Of a DNA stretch of 7,064 nucleotides, positions 1-7,064 are shown piece by piece. The number at the start of each line of letters is the position of its first letter. The first letter of the stretch is position 1. The position numbers were made by a program, and so were the translations under genes. This DNA is from CAVQGF01 sp045807945 (GTDB taxonomy: Bacteria > Acidobacteriota > Terriglobia > Terriglobales > Acidobacteriaceae), in NCBI GenBank assembly GCA_045807945.1, contig JBJMGI010000059.1, positions 1-7,064 on the forward strand, read 5' to 3'. Under the pieces are notes generated by a model. It saw only the letters and a program-made list of their open reading frames with translations, was not told the DNA's origin and searched no databases.

Positions 1-163
1 AATGTTCGGCTGGTTCACCTGGCTGGCGGCGGCTGGACTCGCGATCTATTGGACGATCGGAAACGTCATCGGCGCGATCCAGCAATATGCGATGAACCGC
101 ACCCATCTCGGCAAAGAACTGCGTGAGATGCAGGAGAAGCGGGCGAGGAAGAAAAACAAGTAA
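1..163 (+). CDS. yidC: YidC/Oxa1 membrane protein insertase, C-terminal fragment
   Basis: This is the 3' end of a gene that enters from the left edge; the reading frame begins at base 2 and stops at TAA 161-163, leaving 53 residues. The visible part is a hydrophobic segment (FGWFTWLAAAGLAIYWTIGNV) followed by IGAIQQYAMNR and a very basic tail ending EKRARKKNK. That is the usual end of YidC: the last transmembrane helix with the pattern GLxxYWxxxNxxxxxQQ, then a positively charged cytoplasmic tail that helps bind ribosomes. YidC inserts proteins into the inner membrane, alone or with SecYEG. The next gene on the same strand is a Jag protein, the classic partner downstream of yidC, which supports the call. 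The fragment is too short to exclude another Oxa1-family paralogue. Confidence 0.8.
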   Translation, partial: MFGWFTWLAAAGLAIYWTIGNVIGAIQQYAMNRTHLGKELREMQEKRARKKNK

Positions 164-168
164 GGCAG

Positions 169-188
169 TGGCCAGTGGTCACTGGCCA
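169..188. repeat. Short inverted repeat TGGCCAGTG-GT-CACTGGCCA
   Basis: Two perfect 9-bp arms (169-177 and 180-188) are separated by 2 bases, five bases after the yidC stop. The flanks continue the same CAGTGGCCAGTG unit (167-175 and 180-191 contain overlapping copies), so it looks like a small multi-copy intergenic repeat rather than a unique site. There is no T-run after it, so it is not a standard intrinsic terminator. I recall similar CAGTGGCCAGTGG strings between genes in Acidobacteria, but copy number cannot be tested here. Confidence 0.6.
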
Positions 189-229
189 GTGTTACCCTGC
201 TTGGGCTCGACGTAGGGCGACGAAAACCC

Positions 230-287
230 AGATCCCTCGACTCGCGCTCATCCGCCGCGGCGGACTTCGCGCTCGCTCGGGATGACA
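230..287. repeat. Palindromic intergenic repeat with GATCCC...GGGATGAC ends
   Basis: The element opens with AGATCCCTCGACTCG and closes with GCTCGCTCGGGATGACA. The outer ATCCC (232-236) and GGGAT (279-283) are inverted. The centre is a perfect 14-bp palindrome, TCCGCCGCGGCGGA (251-264), flanked by direct copies of TCGCGCTC (242-249 and 267-274). The overall form matches the REP-like class of short repeats found between genes in many bacteria. It could fold in the yidC-jag transcript. Membership in a repeat family is inferred, not tested. Confidence 0.55.
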
Positions 288-349
288 ATTTCAAGGGTTT
301 GCTCGCGGCACGGCTGAAGCCATGCCCTGATACCAATTCACGAGGAATC

Positions 350-892
350 ATGCAGGACAAAGTCGCAGCTGCCAAAAAAATCGACGAATTCCTGAAGATG
401 CTGAATGCGCAAGGCGGATTGCGCCTGAAGTACCGCATCACCGTGGACCCACCGGCGCCAGATGGCGACGACTGGGAGCGGCCGGAGATCTTCGTGGAGT
501 TGGGTGGGCCGGAGAGCAGCTTGCTGCTCGATCGCGGCGCCGAGCTGATGCGGTCCATCGAGTCGCTGGTACTGGAAGCATTGAAGCTGCGGCCGGATGA
601 GCACAACAAGGTCTTGTTCGATTGCCGCAATTACCGCGCGACGCGTTTGCAGGAGTTGCGGCTGGCCGCGGATGTGGCCGCGGAAAAAGTCCGCACGACG
701 AAAGTTCCCTACCAGTTTTCTCCTATGTCATCGCGCGAGCGTCGCATCGTTCACCTGGCGCTCTCGAAGCAAAGCGATCTTCGCACCGAGAGCCAGGGCG
801 AAGGGCCGGCGCGCTGCCTGGTCGTGTTTCCGGCGGATTACTCGAGCAAAGATTTCAAGCCGATGGTCGCTCCCTCTCGCCGGCGACGCTAG
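350..892 (+). CDS. jag: Jag/KhpB-like KH-R3H RNA-binding protein
   Basis: A 180-residue protein of the Jag (SpoIIIJ-associated, KhpB/EloR) family, single-strand nucleic acid-binding proteins usually encoded beside yidC and linked to cell elongation and division in Gram-positives. A KH-like region covers about residues 23-105. The R3H domain (about 106-161) has the hallmark RRIVH (R131, H135), preceded by SPMSSRER and followed by RTESQGEGP, a typical Jag R3H ending. The N-terminal Jag_N domain of longer homologues is absent. The KH loop reads LLLDRGAEL (58-66), where Jag proteins normally have a GxxG. I chose ATG 350 because GAGGA (342-346) lies just before it, although spacing is only 3 bases, and because MQDKVAAAKKIDEFL looks like a natural start; an in-frame TTG at 299 would add 17 residues reaching back to the end of the repeat. 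The C-terminus ends in four arginines. The family call is secure; its exact role here is inferred. Confidence 0.9.
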   Translation: MQDKVAAAKKIDEFLKMLNAQGGLRLKYRITVDPPAPDGDDWERPEIFVELGGPESSLLLDRGAELMRSIESLVLEALKLRPDEHNKVLFDCRNYRATRLQELRLAADVAAEKVRTTKVPYQFSPMSSRERRIVHLALSKQSDLRTESQGEGPARCLVVFPADYSSKDFKPMVAPSRRRR

Positions 893-907
893 CTGCGTCA
901 CTGACAT

Positions 908-927
908 CGCCACATAATCTTGTGGCG
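908..927 (+). other. Hairpin CGCCACA-TAATCT-TGTGGCG after jag
   Basis: A perfect 7-bp stem (908-914 with 921-927) with a 6-base loop lies 15 bases past the jag stop and 50 bases before the next start codon. It has no following T-run. It could be a weak or factor-assisted terminator, an mRNA 3' end stabiliser, or an operator for the CNBD gene. The sequence shows only the structure. Confidence 0.4.
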
Positions 928-977
928 GAATCACCTATAACTTGGCATTATCTGTGTCACTAAATAAGGACACTCTC

Positions 978-1847
978 ATGCCTGCTGACGTAGCTGTTCT
1001 CCAAGAAGCCCCTCTATTTGCCTTGCTCGACGAGCAGGAGCGCAGGACTCTCGCCGAGATCATCGACGTCGTGAACTTCGACAAAGGCGCCACCATTTTC
1101 TCCTTCGGAGACGTGGGCGACACGCTTTACATCGTGCAGAGCGGCGCGGTGCAGGTGTTCGTGGAGAACTACGAGGGCTCGAAGATCATCCTGGGAGAGA
1201 ACACGCGCGGCGACATCTTCGGCGAAATCTCATTGCTCGATGGCGGGCCCAGGACGGCGACCGCGGTAGCGACGGAAGACACGCAACTCTTCGCACTCGA
1301 GCGGCAGGACCTGTTGGACCTGATCACGAAACATCCGCATGCCGCGATGGATCTGCTGACAGTCGTGGGCCGCAGGCTGCGCGCTACAGACGAGATGCTG
1401 CGGACTCACGTTGCCAAGAACGTGAACGAAGAGGAAGAAGAGATGATGACCTTCGGCGAACGACTTGCCGATCGCGTTGCGGCTTTTGGCGGTTCCTGGA
1501 CCTTCATCATCTTCTTCGGCGCCATTCTGTTGAGCTGGGTGGCACTCAACACCATCGCACTGCACGACAAAGGCTTTGACCCTTATCCTTACATCCTGCT
1601 GAATCTATTCCTGTCGATGATAGCGTCGCTGCAAGCGCCGGTGATCATGATGTCGCAGAACCGGCAAGGTTCTAAGGACCGCCTGAAGGCCGACCTGGAC
1701 TACGAAGTGAACCTGAAGGCAGAGCTCGAAGTTGCGCAACTGCACAATAAGGTAGACAAGATCTACGAGGAGATGCAGGCACAGTTCGACCGCATGCAGA
1801 AGGCGAGCGGCGGAGCGGCCTCAGCAGGAGTAGGGACGCGGAAGTAA
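978..1847 (+). CDS. Cyclic nucleotide-binding domain + DUF1003 membrane protein
   Basis: A 289-residue protein. Residues about 8-125 form a CRP/CAP-type cyclic nucleotide-binding fold. The phosphate-binding cassette is recognisable as FGEISLLDGGPRTATA (81-96), with Glu83 and Arg92 in the positions that bind the cyclic phosphate and ribose. After an acidic linker (EEEEE, 151-155) comes a DUF1003 domain (about 159-260) starting FGERLADRVA, with two membrane helices (about 173-195 and 205-226). The end is charged and probably a coiled coil (232-275). There is no helix-turn-helix, so it is not a transcription factor; it is more likely a membrane protein gated or sensed by a nucleotide, though DUF1003 has no firmly established function. 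ATG 978 is preferred because AAGGA (966-970) sits 7 bases upstream; a TTG at 942 in the same frame has no ribosome site. It probably has its own promoter in the 85-bp gap after jag, but I find no clear -35/-10 pair there. Confidence 0.88.
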   Translation: MPADVAVLQEAPLFALLDEQERRTLAEIIDVVNFDKGATIFSFGDVGDTLYIVQSGAVQVFVENYEGSKIILGENTRGDIFGEISLLDGGPRTATAVATEDTQLFALERQDLLDLITKHPHAAMDLLTVVGRRLRATDEMLRTHVAKNVNEEEEEMMTFGERLADRVAAFGGSWTFIIFFGAILLSWVALNTIALHDKGFDPYPYILLNLFLSMIASLQAPVIMMSQNRQGSKDRLKADLDYEVNLKAELEVAQLHNKVDKIYEEMQAQFDRMQKASGGAASAGVGTRK

Positions 1848-1870
1848 GGTTTAGCGGCCTTCGCTGAGGC
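1818..1870. repeat. Inverted repeat spanning the convergent gene ends
   Basis: GCCTCAGC (1818-1825) and GCTGAGGC (1863-1870) are perfect 8-bp inverted arms around the two convergent stop codons. They are overlaid by a direct repeat AGCGGCCT (1814-1821 and 1853-1860). A small AGCG/CGCT stem (1853-1856, 1862-1865) sits inside the right half. The 37-base loop and lack of T-runs make it a poor intrinsic terminator, but it is the only candidate structure separating the two transcription units. It may be coincidence, since both arms are coding. Confidence 0.25.
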
Positions 1871-2636
1871 GGGTGGCGAGGCGCTCGGGAAGCTTGTTAT
1901 CGATGATTGTCTTCTGCGCCGCTTTCACGTCGTAGGGCACGCGGTGGAACTCGATGGTGAGCGCTTCGGTATCGAAGATGGCGAACGCTGCCCGCGGGTC
2001 GCCATCGCGAGGCTGGCCGGCAGAGCCCGGGTTGATCAGATATTTCACGTCCTGCTTGAGATCGAGCACCACTTTCTCCGCACCGGTCTTGCCCTTATAC
2101 ACCGGCCGCAAAGTTCCCCACTGTTCGTTGTCGAGGCAGAAGCCGCCCTGGATGTGGGTGTGGCCGAAGAAGGTGAGCTGCACTTGCATATTGGCGAGCG
2201 GCTCCACCGCGTCGCGCATAACGATGATGTATTCGTCTTCGTCGCGGGGTGAGCCGTGCACGATCTGCACGCCACCTAGCCCTTCCGACTTGTCAGTGCC
2301 CTTAGCGAGGCCGTTCATGTTCACGGGGCCTTGCGGCATCTCTTTTAAAAATGTCAGGTTGTCGGGCGTGAGCGTCTGCTTGGTCCAGAGCGCGGCGAGG
2401 CCGGCGATGGGGTTGAACGTTTCAATGCCGGTGATACCGGTGCAGGCTTTGTCGTGATTGCCGCGGACGAACTGCCCCCCCAGCTTGCGCGAAGCGTCGG
2501 TCACCTCATTCGGACTGCCGCCGTAGCCGACAACGTCGCCGAGGTTGATGACGGCGTCGTAGGAAGGCGCGCCCTTCAGGCAAGCTTGCATGCCCTGAAT
2601 GTTGGAATGAATGTCGCTGATGATGAAGACGCGCAA
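1851..2636 (-). CDS. Calcineurin-like metallophosphoesterase (YfcE/MJ0936 type)
   Basis: A 261-residue dinuclear-metal phosphoesterase with a complete set of metal ligands: D8 and H10 in SDIHSN, D34 in NLGDVVGYG, N60 and H61 in RGNHD, H127 in VHGSP, and H159/H161 in FGHTH. The late motif NPGSAGQPRD (202-211) is also typical of the YfcE/MJ0936-like branch. Members hydrolyse phosphodiesters or other small phosphate compounds; the true substrate is unknown. The GDVVGYG and GNHD forms differ from the GDxxDRG and GNHE of PPP protein phosphatases, so it should not be called the kinase's phosphatase on context alone. No signal peptide is seen; it is probably cytoplasmic. The start is TTG (2634-2636), with a GTAGG-like site 6 bases upstream; there is no in-frame ATG or GTG before the upstream stop, and MRVFIISDIHSN starts exactly where family members begin. 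It follows the kinase gene on the same strand after 75 bp. Confidence 0.92.
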   Translation of the reverse strand: MRVFIISDIHSNIQGMQACLKGAPSYDAVINLGDVVGYGGSPNEVTDASRKLGGQFVRGNHDKACTGITGIETFNPIAGLAALWTKQTLTPDNLTFLKEMPQGPVNMNGLAKGTDKSEGLGGVQIVHGSPRDEDEYIIVMRDAVEPLANMQVQLTFFGHTHIQGGFCLDNEQWGTLRPVYKGKTGAEKVVLDLKQDVKYLINPGSAGQPRDGDPRAAFAIFDTEALTIEFHRVPYDVKAAQKTIIDNKLPERLATRLSEGR

Positions 2637-2695
2637 AGTCGGCCTACCGGCGCCACACTCCTGGAAGAACGAGGGTCAATTTTTGGCGACGCGGA

Positions 2696-2701
2696 ATTAT
2701 A
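2696..2701 (-). promoter_or_regulatory. Possible -10 box (TATAAT) before the phosphoesterase
   Basis: On the minus strand the kinase-phosphoesterase gap carries a perfect TATAAT, about 60 bases ahead of the TTG start. The hexamer 17 bases upstream, GAAGAA, is not a good -35, so this is at best a weak internal promoter that would let the phosphoesterase be transcribed apart from the kinase. Confidence 0.3.
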
Positions 2702-2711
2702 TACCGATGCC

Positions 2712-4607
<1,896 letters not shown>

Positions 4608-5022
4608 CCGTCTTCCTTCGATCGTCGGTCTTGGGCTGCGATTCTTCGGGGGAAGGCCGCCTGAACAGGCGAGAACCGGGCTTCGAGATATTACTTCGAT
4701 TTTGAGCTACAAGGGAAGCAGAATCAGTGGCCGCTCGCCTTCAGAGAACAAGGTTGTGGAAATACTCTGCGCCTTCACAGGTGGCAATACTATGTTCGCA
4801 GAAGCGTACGAGAAGCGTGACGTGCTTAAAACCTGTTCTGCGCAGTGCGCAACGCATGGCTCTGGTCTTATTGTGCTTCTTGTATGTCGCCGACGTTCTC
4901 GTCGTGATCCACGATGTGATCGTGCGCGTGCCGGGCAGGCAGTTCTTCTTTTAGCTTCGTCTGCACTTCAATCCAACAGCTTTGTTATAGACTCGCCGTG
5001 ATTTTCCGGGAGGGAAAACATC
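4608..5022. other. Divergent intergenic region between kinase and SPFH genes
   Basis: This 415-bp stretch separates two genes that point away from each other, so it must hold the promoters for both. It contains two perfect small hairpins: CGCCTG-AA-CAGGCG (4658-4671), in the kinase leader, and CACGAT-GTG-ATCGTG (4910-4924). The second overlaps CGTGATCCACG, making a cluster of GTGATC/CACGAT half-sites (about 4903-4924) that could be an operator. I found no strong -35/-10 pair for the kinase; TAATAT on the minus strand near the middle is a poor match. No convincing gene is present: open frames run through it on the plus strand but lack ribosome sites and family likeness. Confidence 0.6.
4961..4990 (+). 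promoter_or_regulatory. Candidate promoter of the SPFH gene
   Basis: CTGCAC (4961-4966) and TTATAG (4985-4990) are 18 bases apart, and the predicted transcript would start near 4997, giving a short leader with the strong ribosome site GGGAGGG (5008-5014) ahead of ATG 5023. The -35 match is weak, so the placement rests mainly on the -10 and on position. Confidence 0.3.
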
Positions 5023-5883
5023 ATGGCAGATTACGGATTCACGCACGGCAAGGTCATTGACGGGGGCGGTGGCAGCGCTTCTGGCATCATCAAACTCATT
5101 GGGTTGGCGTTCATCGCGCTTCTGATGTTGATCTTTGCGTTCTCAAGCTTCACCACAGTGCGCAACGGCACGGTCGGCGTGCTCTCGCTGTACGGCGATG
5201 TGGACACACGCAATACCTTGCAGGCAGGGTTTCATTTCATCAACCCGCTGAAGAGCGTGCACGAGATCAATATCCAGACCACCGAGATGAAGGAATCGGC
5301 GGATGTCCCTTCCAACGAGGGGCTGATCATGCACCTGGACACGTCGCTTCGCTACCACATAGATTCCTCGCACGCAGCGGAGCTTTACAAGACGGTGCAG
5401 GGCGAGGTTGAGAACACCATTATCGAGCCGGCACTGCGCTCTGATATCCGTGAAGTCACTTCCTCGCACACGGCGAATGCGCTCTACAGCGGGGAACGCG
5501 ACAAAGTATCCAATGAGATCCTGGAACGGGAGAAGGCCAACCTGGGCCCACGCGGCATCGTAGTGGAAGCGGTCTTCCTGCGCGACATCGCGCTGCCGGC
5601 CTCACTGAAACAAGCCATCGAGCAGAAGCAGCGCGCCGAGCAAGAATCGCTGGCAATGAGCTTCCGGCTGCAAAAAGAAAAGCAGGAAGCCGATCGCAAA
5701 CGCATCGAGGCGGAAGGCATCCGCGACTTCTCGCGCACGGTCGCCTCCGGCATCAGCCCTGAACTGCTGACGTGGAAGGGCATCGAAGCGACGGAAAAAC
5801 TTTCTGACAGCCAGAACTCGAAGATTGTGATCATCGGCAACAGCAAGAACGGATTACCGCTGATCATGGGCGGCGGGCAGTAG
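5023..5883 (+). CDS. SPFH/prohibitin-family membrane protein
   Basis: A 286-residue protein with a short glycine-rich cytoplasmic head (1-20), one membrane anchor (about 21-43, IIKLIGLAFIALLMLIFAF) and an SPFH domain beginning FTTVRNGTVGVLSLYG. The stretch GDVDTRNTLQAGFHFINP is typical of prohibitins (a GxxxGxxLxxGxHFxxP-like pattern). Residues about 197-235 are charged and should form the coiled coil used for ring or cage assembly (EQKQRAEQES...EKQEADRKRIEAEG). Such proteins form large oligomers at membranes, organise microdomains and in some bacteria modulate FtsH-type proteases; no FtsH or NfeD partner is visible here. The start at ATG 5023 is fixed by GGAGG 9 bases upstream. The protein ends with KIVIIGNSKNGLPLIMGGGQ, a conserved kind of short tail in this family. 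An ABC ATPase gene follows after 24 bp. Confidence 0.92.
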   Translation: MADYGFTHGKVIDGGGGSASGIIKLIGLAFIALLMLIFAFSSFTTVRNGTVGVLSLYGDVDTRNTLQAGFHFINPLKSVHEINIQTTEMKESADVPSNEGLIMHLDTSLRYHIDSSHAAELYKTVQGEVENTIIEPALRSDIREVTSSHTANALYSGERDKVSNEILEREKANLGPRGIVVEAVFLRDIALPASLKQAIEQKQRAEQESLAMSFRLQKEKQEADRKRIEAEGIRDFSRTVASGISPELLTWKGIEATEKLSDSQNSKIVIIGNSKNGLPLIMGGGQ

Positions 5884-5907
5884 CGCAAACTGATTTAGCA
5901 TAGGGGC

Positions 5908-6876
5908 GTGCTCCTCGAAGTACGCAACTTGAAGGTCGCGTTCCCGGCGGCGGGCGGAAGCCTGTTGACGGCGGTGCGCGACGTGTCGTTCTCCATCCGC
6001 GAGAGCGAGTCGCTGGCGCTGGTCGGGGAATCGGGCTCGGGGAAATCGGCGAGCGCGCTCGCGCTGATGCGCCTGCTCCCTCCGCAGGCGCGGGTAGAGG
6101 GTGAGATCGTTTTTGAAGGCCGGAATCTTCTTTCTTTACCGGAAGAGGAAGTGCGGCGGCTGCGCGGGCGGAAGATGGCCATGATCTTCCAGGAGCCCAT
6201 GACGGCGCTGAATCCGGTGATGCGCGTCGGCGAGCAGATCGCCGAGGCGGTGCTGGCGCACGAGAAGGTCTCGAAGAAAGAAGCGATGCAGCGTGCCATC
6301 GCTGCAATGACTGATGTTGCGCTGCGCGAGCCCGACCGGTTGGCGCGCGATTATCCTCACCAACTTTCAGGCGGCATGCGGCAGCGGGTGATGATCGCGA
6401 TGGCGCTGGTGAACCGTCCGCAACTGCTCATCGCAGACGAGCCCACGACCGCACTCGACGTTACCGTGCAGCAGCAGATCCTGGACTTGCTGGCCGACCT
6501 GCGCGCTCGATTCTCATTGGCAATGCTCTTCATCTCGCACGATCTCGCGGTCGTCTCGAAAGTGGCAGACCGGATCGCGGTGATGTACGCGGGCTCGATC
6601 GTGGAAAGCGGGACGACGGAGCACATCTTCCGGCAGGCGGTCCACCCGTATACGCGCGGATTGCTGCGCGCAGTACCGACGCTACGCTCCGATCGTACGA
6701 AGCCGCTGCTCACGATCGATGGAACCGTTCCGGCTATCGCTTCCCTGCCGCCGGGATGCGCATTTGAGCCGCGCTGCGAATCAAAAGTTGCGGCGTGTCA
6801 GGAATCGCTGCCTCCGCTAGTGGAAGTTGCGCCGGGACACGCGGCGCGGTGTCCGGTGAATGCGGTGCAAAGATGA
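5908..6876 (+). CDS. Peptide ABC transporter ATP-binding protein, OppD/DppD type
   Basis: A 322-residue ATPase with every ABC element: Walker A GESGSGKS (40-47), Q-loop Q95 in FQEPMTALNP, signature LSGGMRQR (153-160), Walker B LLIADEP (173-179, catalytic E178), D-loop ALD (182-184) and switch H211. The C-terminal oligopeptide/dipeptide extension has HPYTRGLL (246-253) and four cysteines, C284, C290, C297 and C315, the set proposed in this family to hold an iron-sulfur cluster. It would power import of oligopeptides, dipeptides or similar solutes such as nickel complexes. It normally works with an OppF-like ATPase, two permeases and a binding protein; none is in the window, so the rest may lie downstream or elsewhere. 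The start GTG 5908 gives MLLEVRNLKVAF, the usual family start, though the purine run AGGGG (5902-5906) is only one base away, so initiation may be weak or coupled to the gene before. Confidence 0.94.
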   Translation: MLLEVRNLKVAFPAAGGSLLTAVRDVSFSIRESESLALVGESGSGKSASALALMRLLPPQARVEGEIVFEGRNLLSLPEEEVRRLRGRKMAMIFQEPMTALNPVMRVGEQIAEAVLAHEKVSKKEAMQRAIAAMTDVALREPDRLARDYPHQLSGGMRQRVMIAMALVNRPQLLIADEPTTALDVTVQQQILDLLADLRARFSLAMLFISHDLAVVSKVADRIAVMYAGSIVESGTTEHIFRQAVHPYTRGLLRAVPTLRSDRTKPLLTIDGTVPAIASLPPGCAFEPRCESKVAACQESLPPLVEVAPGHAARCPVNAVQR

Positions 6877-7064
6877 GTTTGCGCGAGGTGAAGCTTTTCG
6901 ACGCCGCGCGGCGTCCGCCGAATTGGATGGGACACATCCGTGAGGGCGAGTACGCGCTCTTCTTCAAAGATGTGAAATCAGGGCAAGAGCTGACCGCGGA
7001 TGGAGATTTACCGAAAGAGAGCATTTGTTTAGTCGCGAGTTCCCTCGACGAAGCGCTCGATTTC
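6873..7064 (+). CDS. Unrecognised protein, N-terminal part
   Basis: An open frame of 64 codons runs off the right edge from ATG 6873, which overlaps the ATPase stop as ATGA, a sign of translational coupling. The protein begins MSLREVKLFDAARRPPNWMG and continues with HIREGEYALFFKDV and a D/E-rich stretch. It looks soluble, with no signal peptide or membrane segment in the visible part. GAG/GTG-rich bases of the preceding gene may serve as ribosome site. I do not recognise a family. Its tight coupling suggests it is made with the transporter ATPase, but it does not resemble an OppF-type ATPase (no Walker A so far). Confidence 0.75.
   Translation, partial: MSLREVKLFDAARRPPNWMGHIREGEYALFFKDVKSGQELTADGDLPKESICLVASSLDEALDF

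Noticed and set aside
169..188. Rho-independent terminator after yidC
   Set aside because: The stem is good, but the loop is 2 bases and the sequence after it (GTGTTACCC) has no T-run.
230..287. CRISPR or attachment-site reading of the palindromic element
   Set aside because: There is a single copy with no regular spacers, no integrase and no tRNA nearby; a REP-like repeat explains it better.
46..630. A 194-codon minus-strand frame over the yidC end, repeats and jag
   Set aside because: Ser/Arg-rich shadow crossing two real genes and a repeat region; no family likeness.
942..977. Extended TTG start for the CNBD gene
   Set aside because: No ribosome site before TTG 942, whereas ATG 978 has AAGGA at 7 bases.
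5864..6307. Minus-strand frames opposite the ABC ATPase
   Set aside because: Arg/Ala/Pro/Ser-rich products with no motif, opposite a fully conserved ATPase.

Overview
The window reads as a stretch of bacterial chromosome of moderately high GC. An Acidobacteriota-like origin (Koribacter/Terriglobia type) is my best guess. It rests on the YidC-Jag pair with a short Jag, intergenic repeats of the CAGTGGCCAGTG and GATCCCTCGAC...GGGATGAC kinds, and a large zinc-ribbon/Ser-Thr kinase/BON/TPR protein. This is pattern memory, not a search result. There is no phage, insertion sequence, CRISPR array, tRNA or rRNA.

Layout: (1) bases 1-892, plus strand: the last 53 residues of a YidC/Oxa1 insertase, a 186-bp gap holding two different palindromic repeats, then a Jag/KhpB-type KH-R3H RNA-binding protein. 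(2) 978-1847, plus: a membrane protein with a cyclic-nucleotide-binding domain joined to a DUF1003 domain. (3) 1851-4607, minus: a calcineurin-like phosphoesterase downstream of a 631-residue membrane Ser/Thr kinase. These two are co-oriented, 75 bp apart, and converge on the CNBD gene with 3 bp between stop codons. (4) 4608-5022: the divergent intergenic region between the kinase and the next gene. (5) 5023-7064, plus: an SPFH/prohibitin-like membrane protein, an OppD/DppD-type peptide ABC ATPase 24 bp later, and the start of an unrecognised gene overlapping the ATPase by 4 bp.

The genes look like several short, independent units: membrane protein biogenesis and RNA binding; membrane-linked signalling (CNBD protein, kinase, phosphoesterase); and membrane organisation and peptide uptake. 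I see no convincing wholly new system. The points most worth a second look are the kinase's DFG motif, which reads EFG although the other catalytic residues are intact; the kinase's unusual C-terminal BON + TPR part; the Jag KH loop that lacks GxxG; and the repeat mosaic inside the yidC-jag gap.
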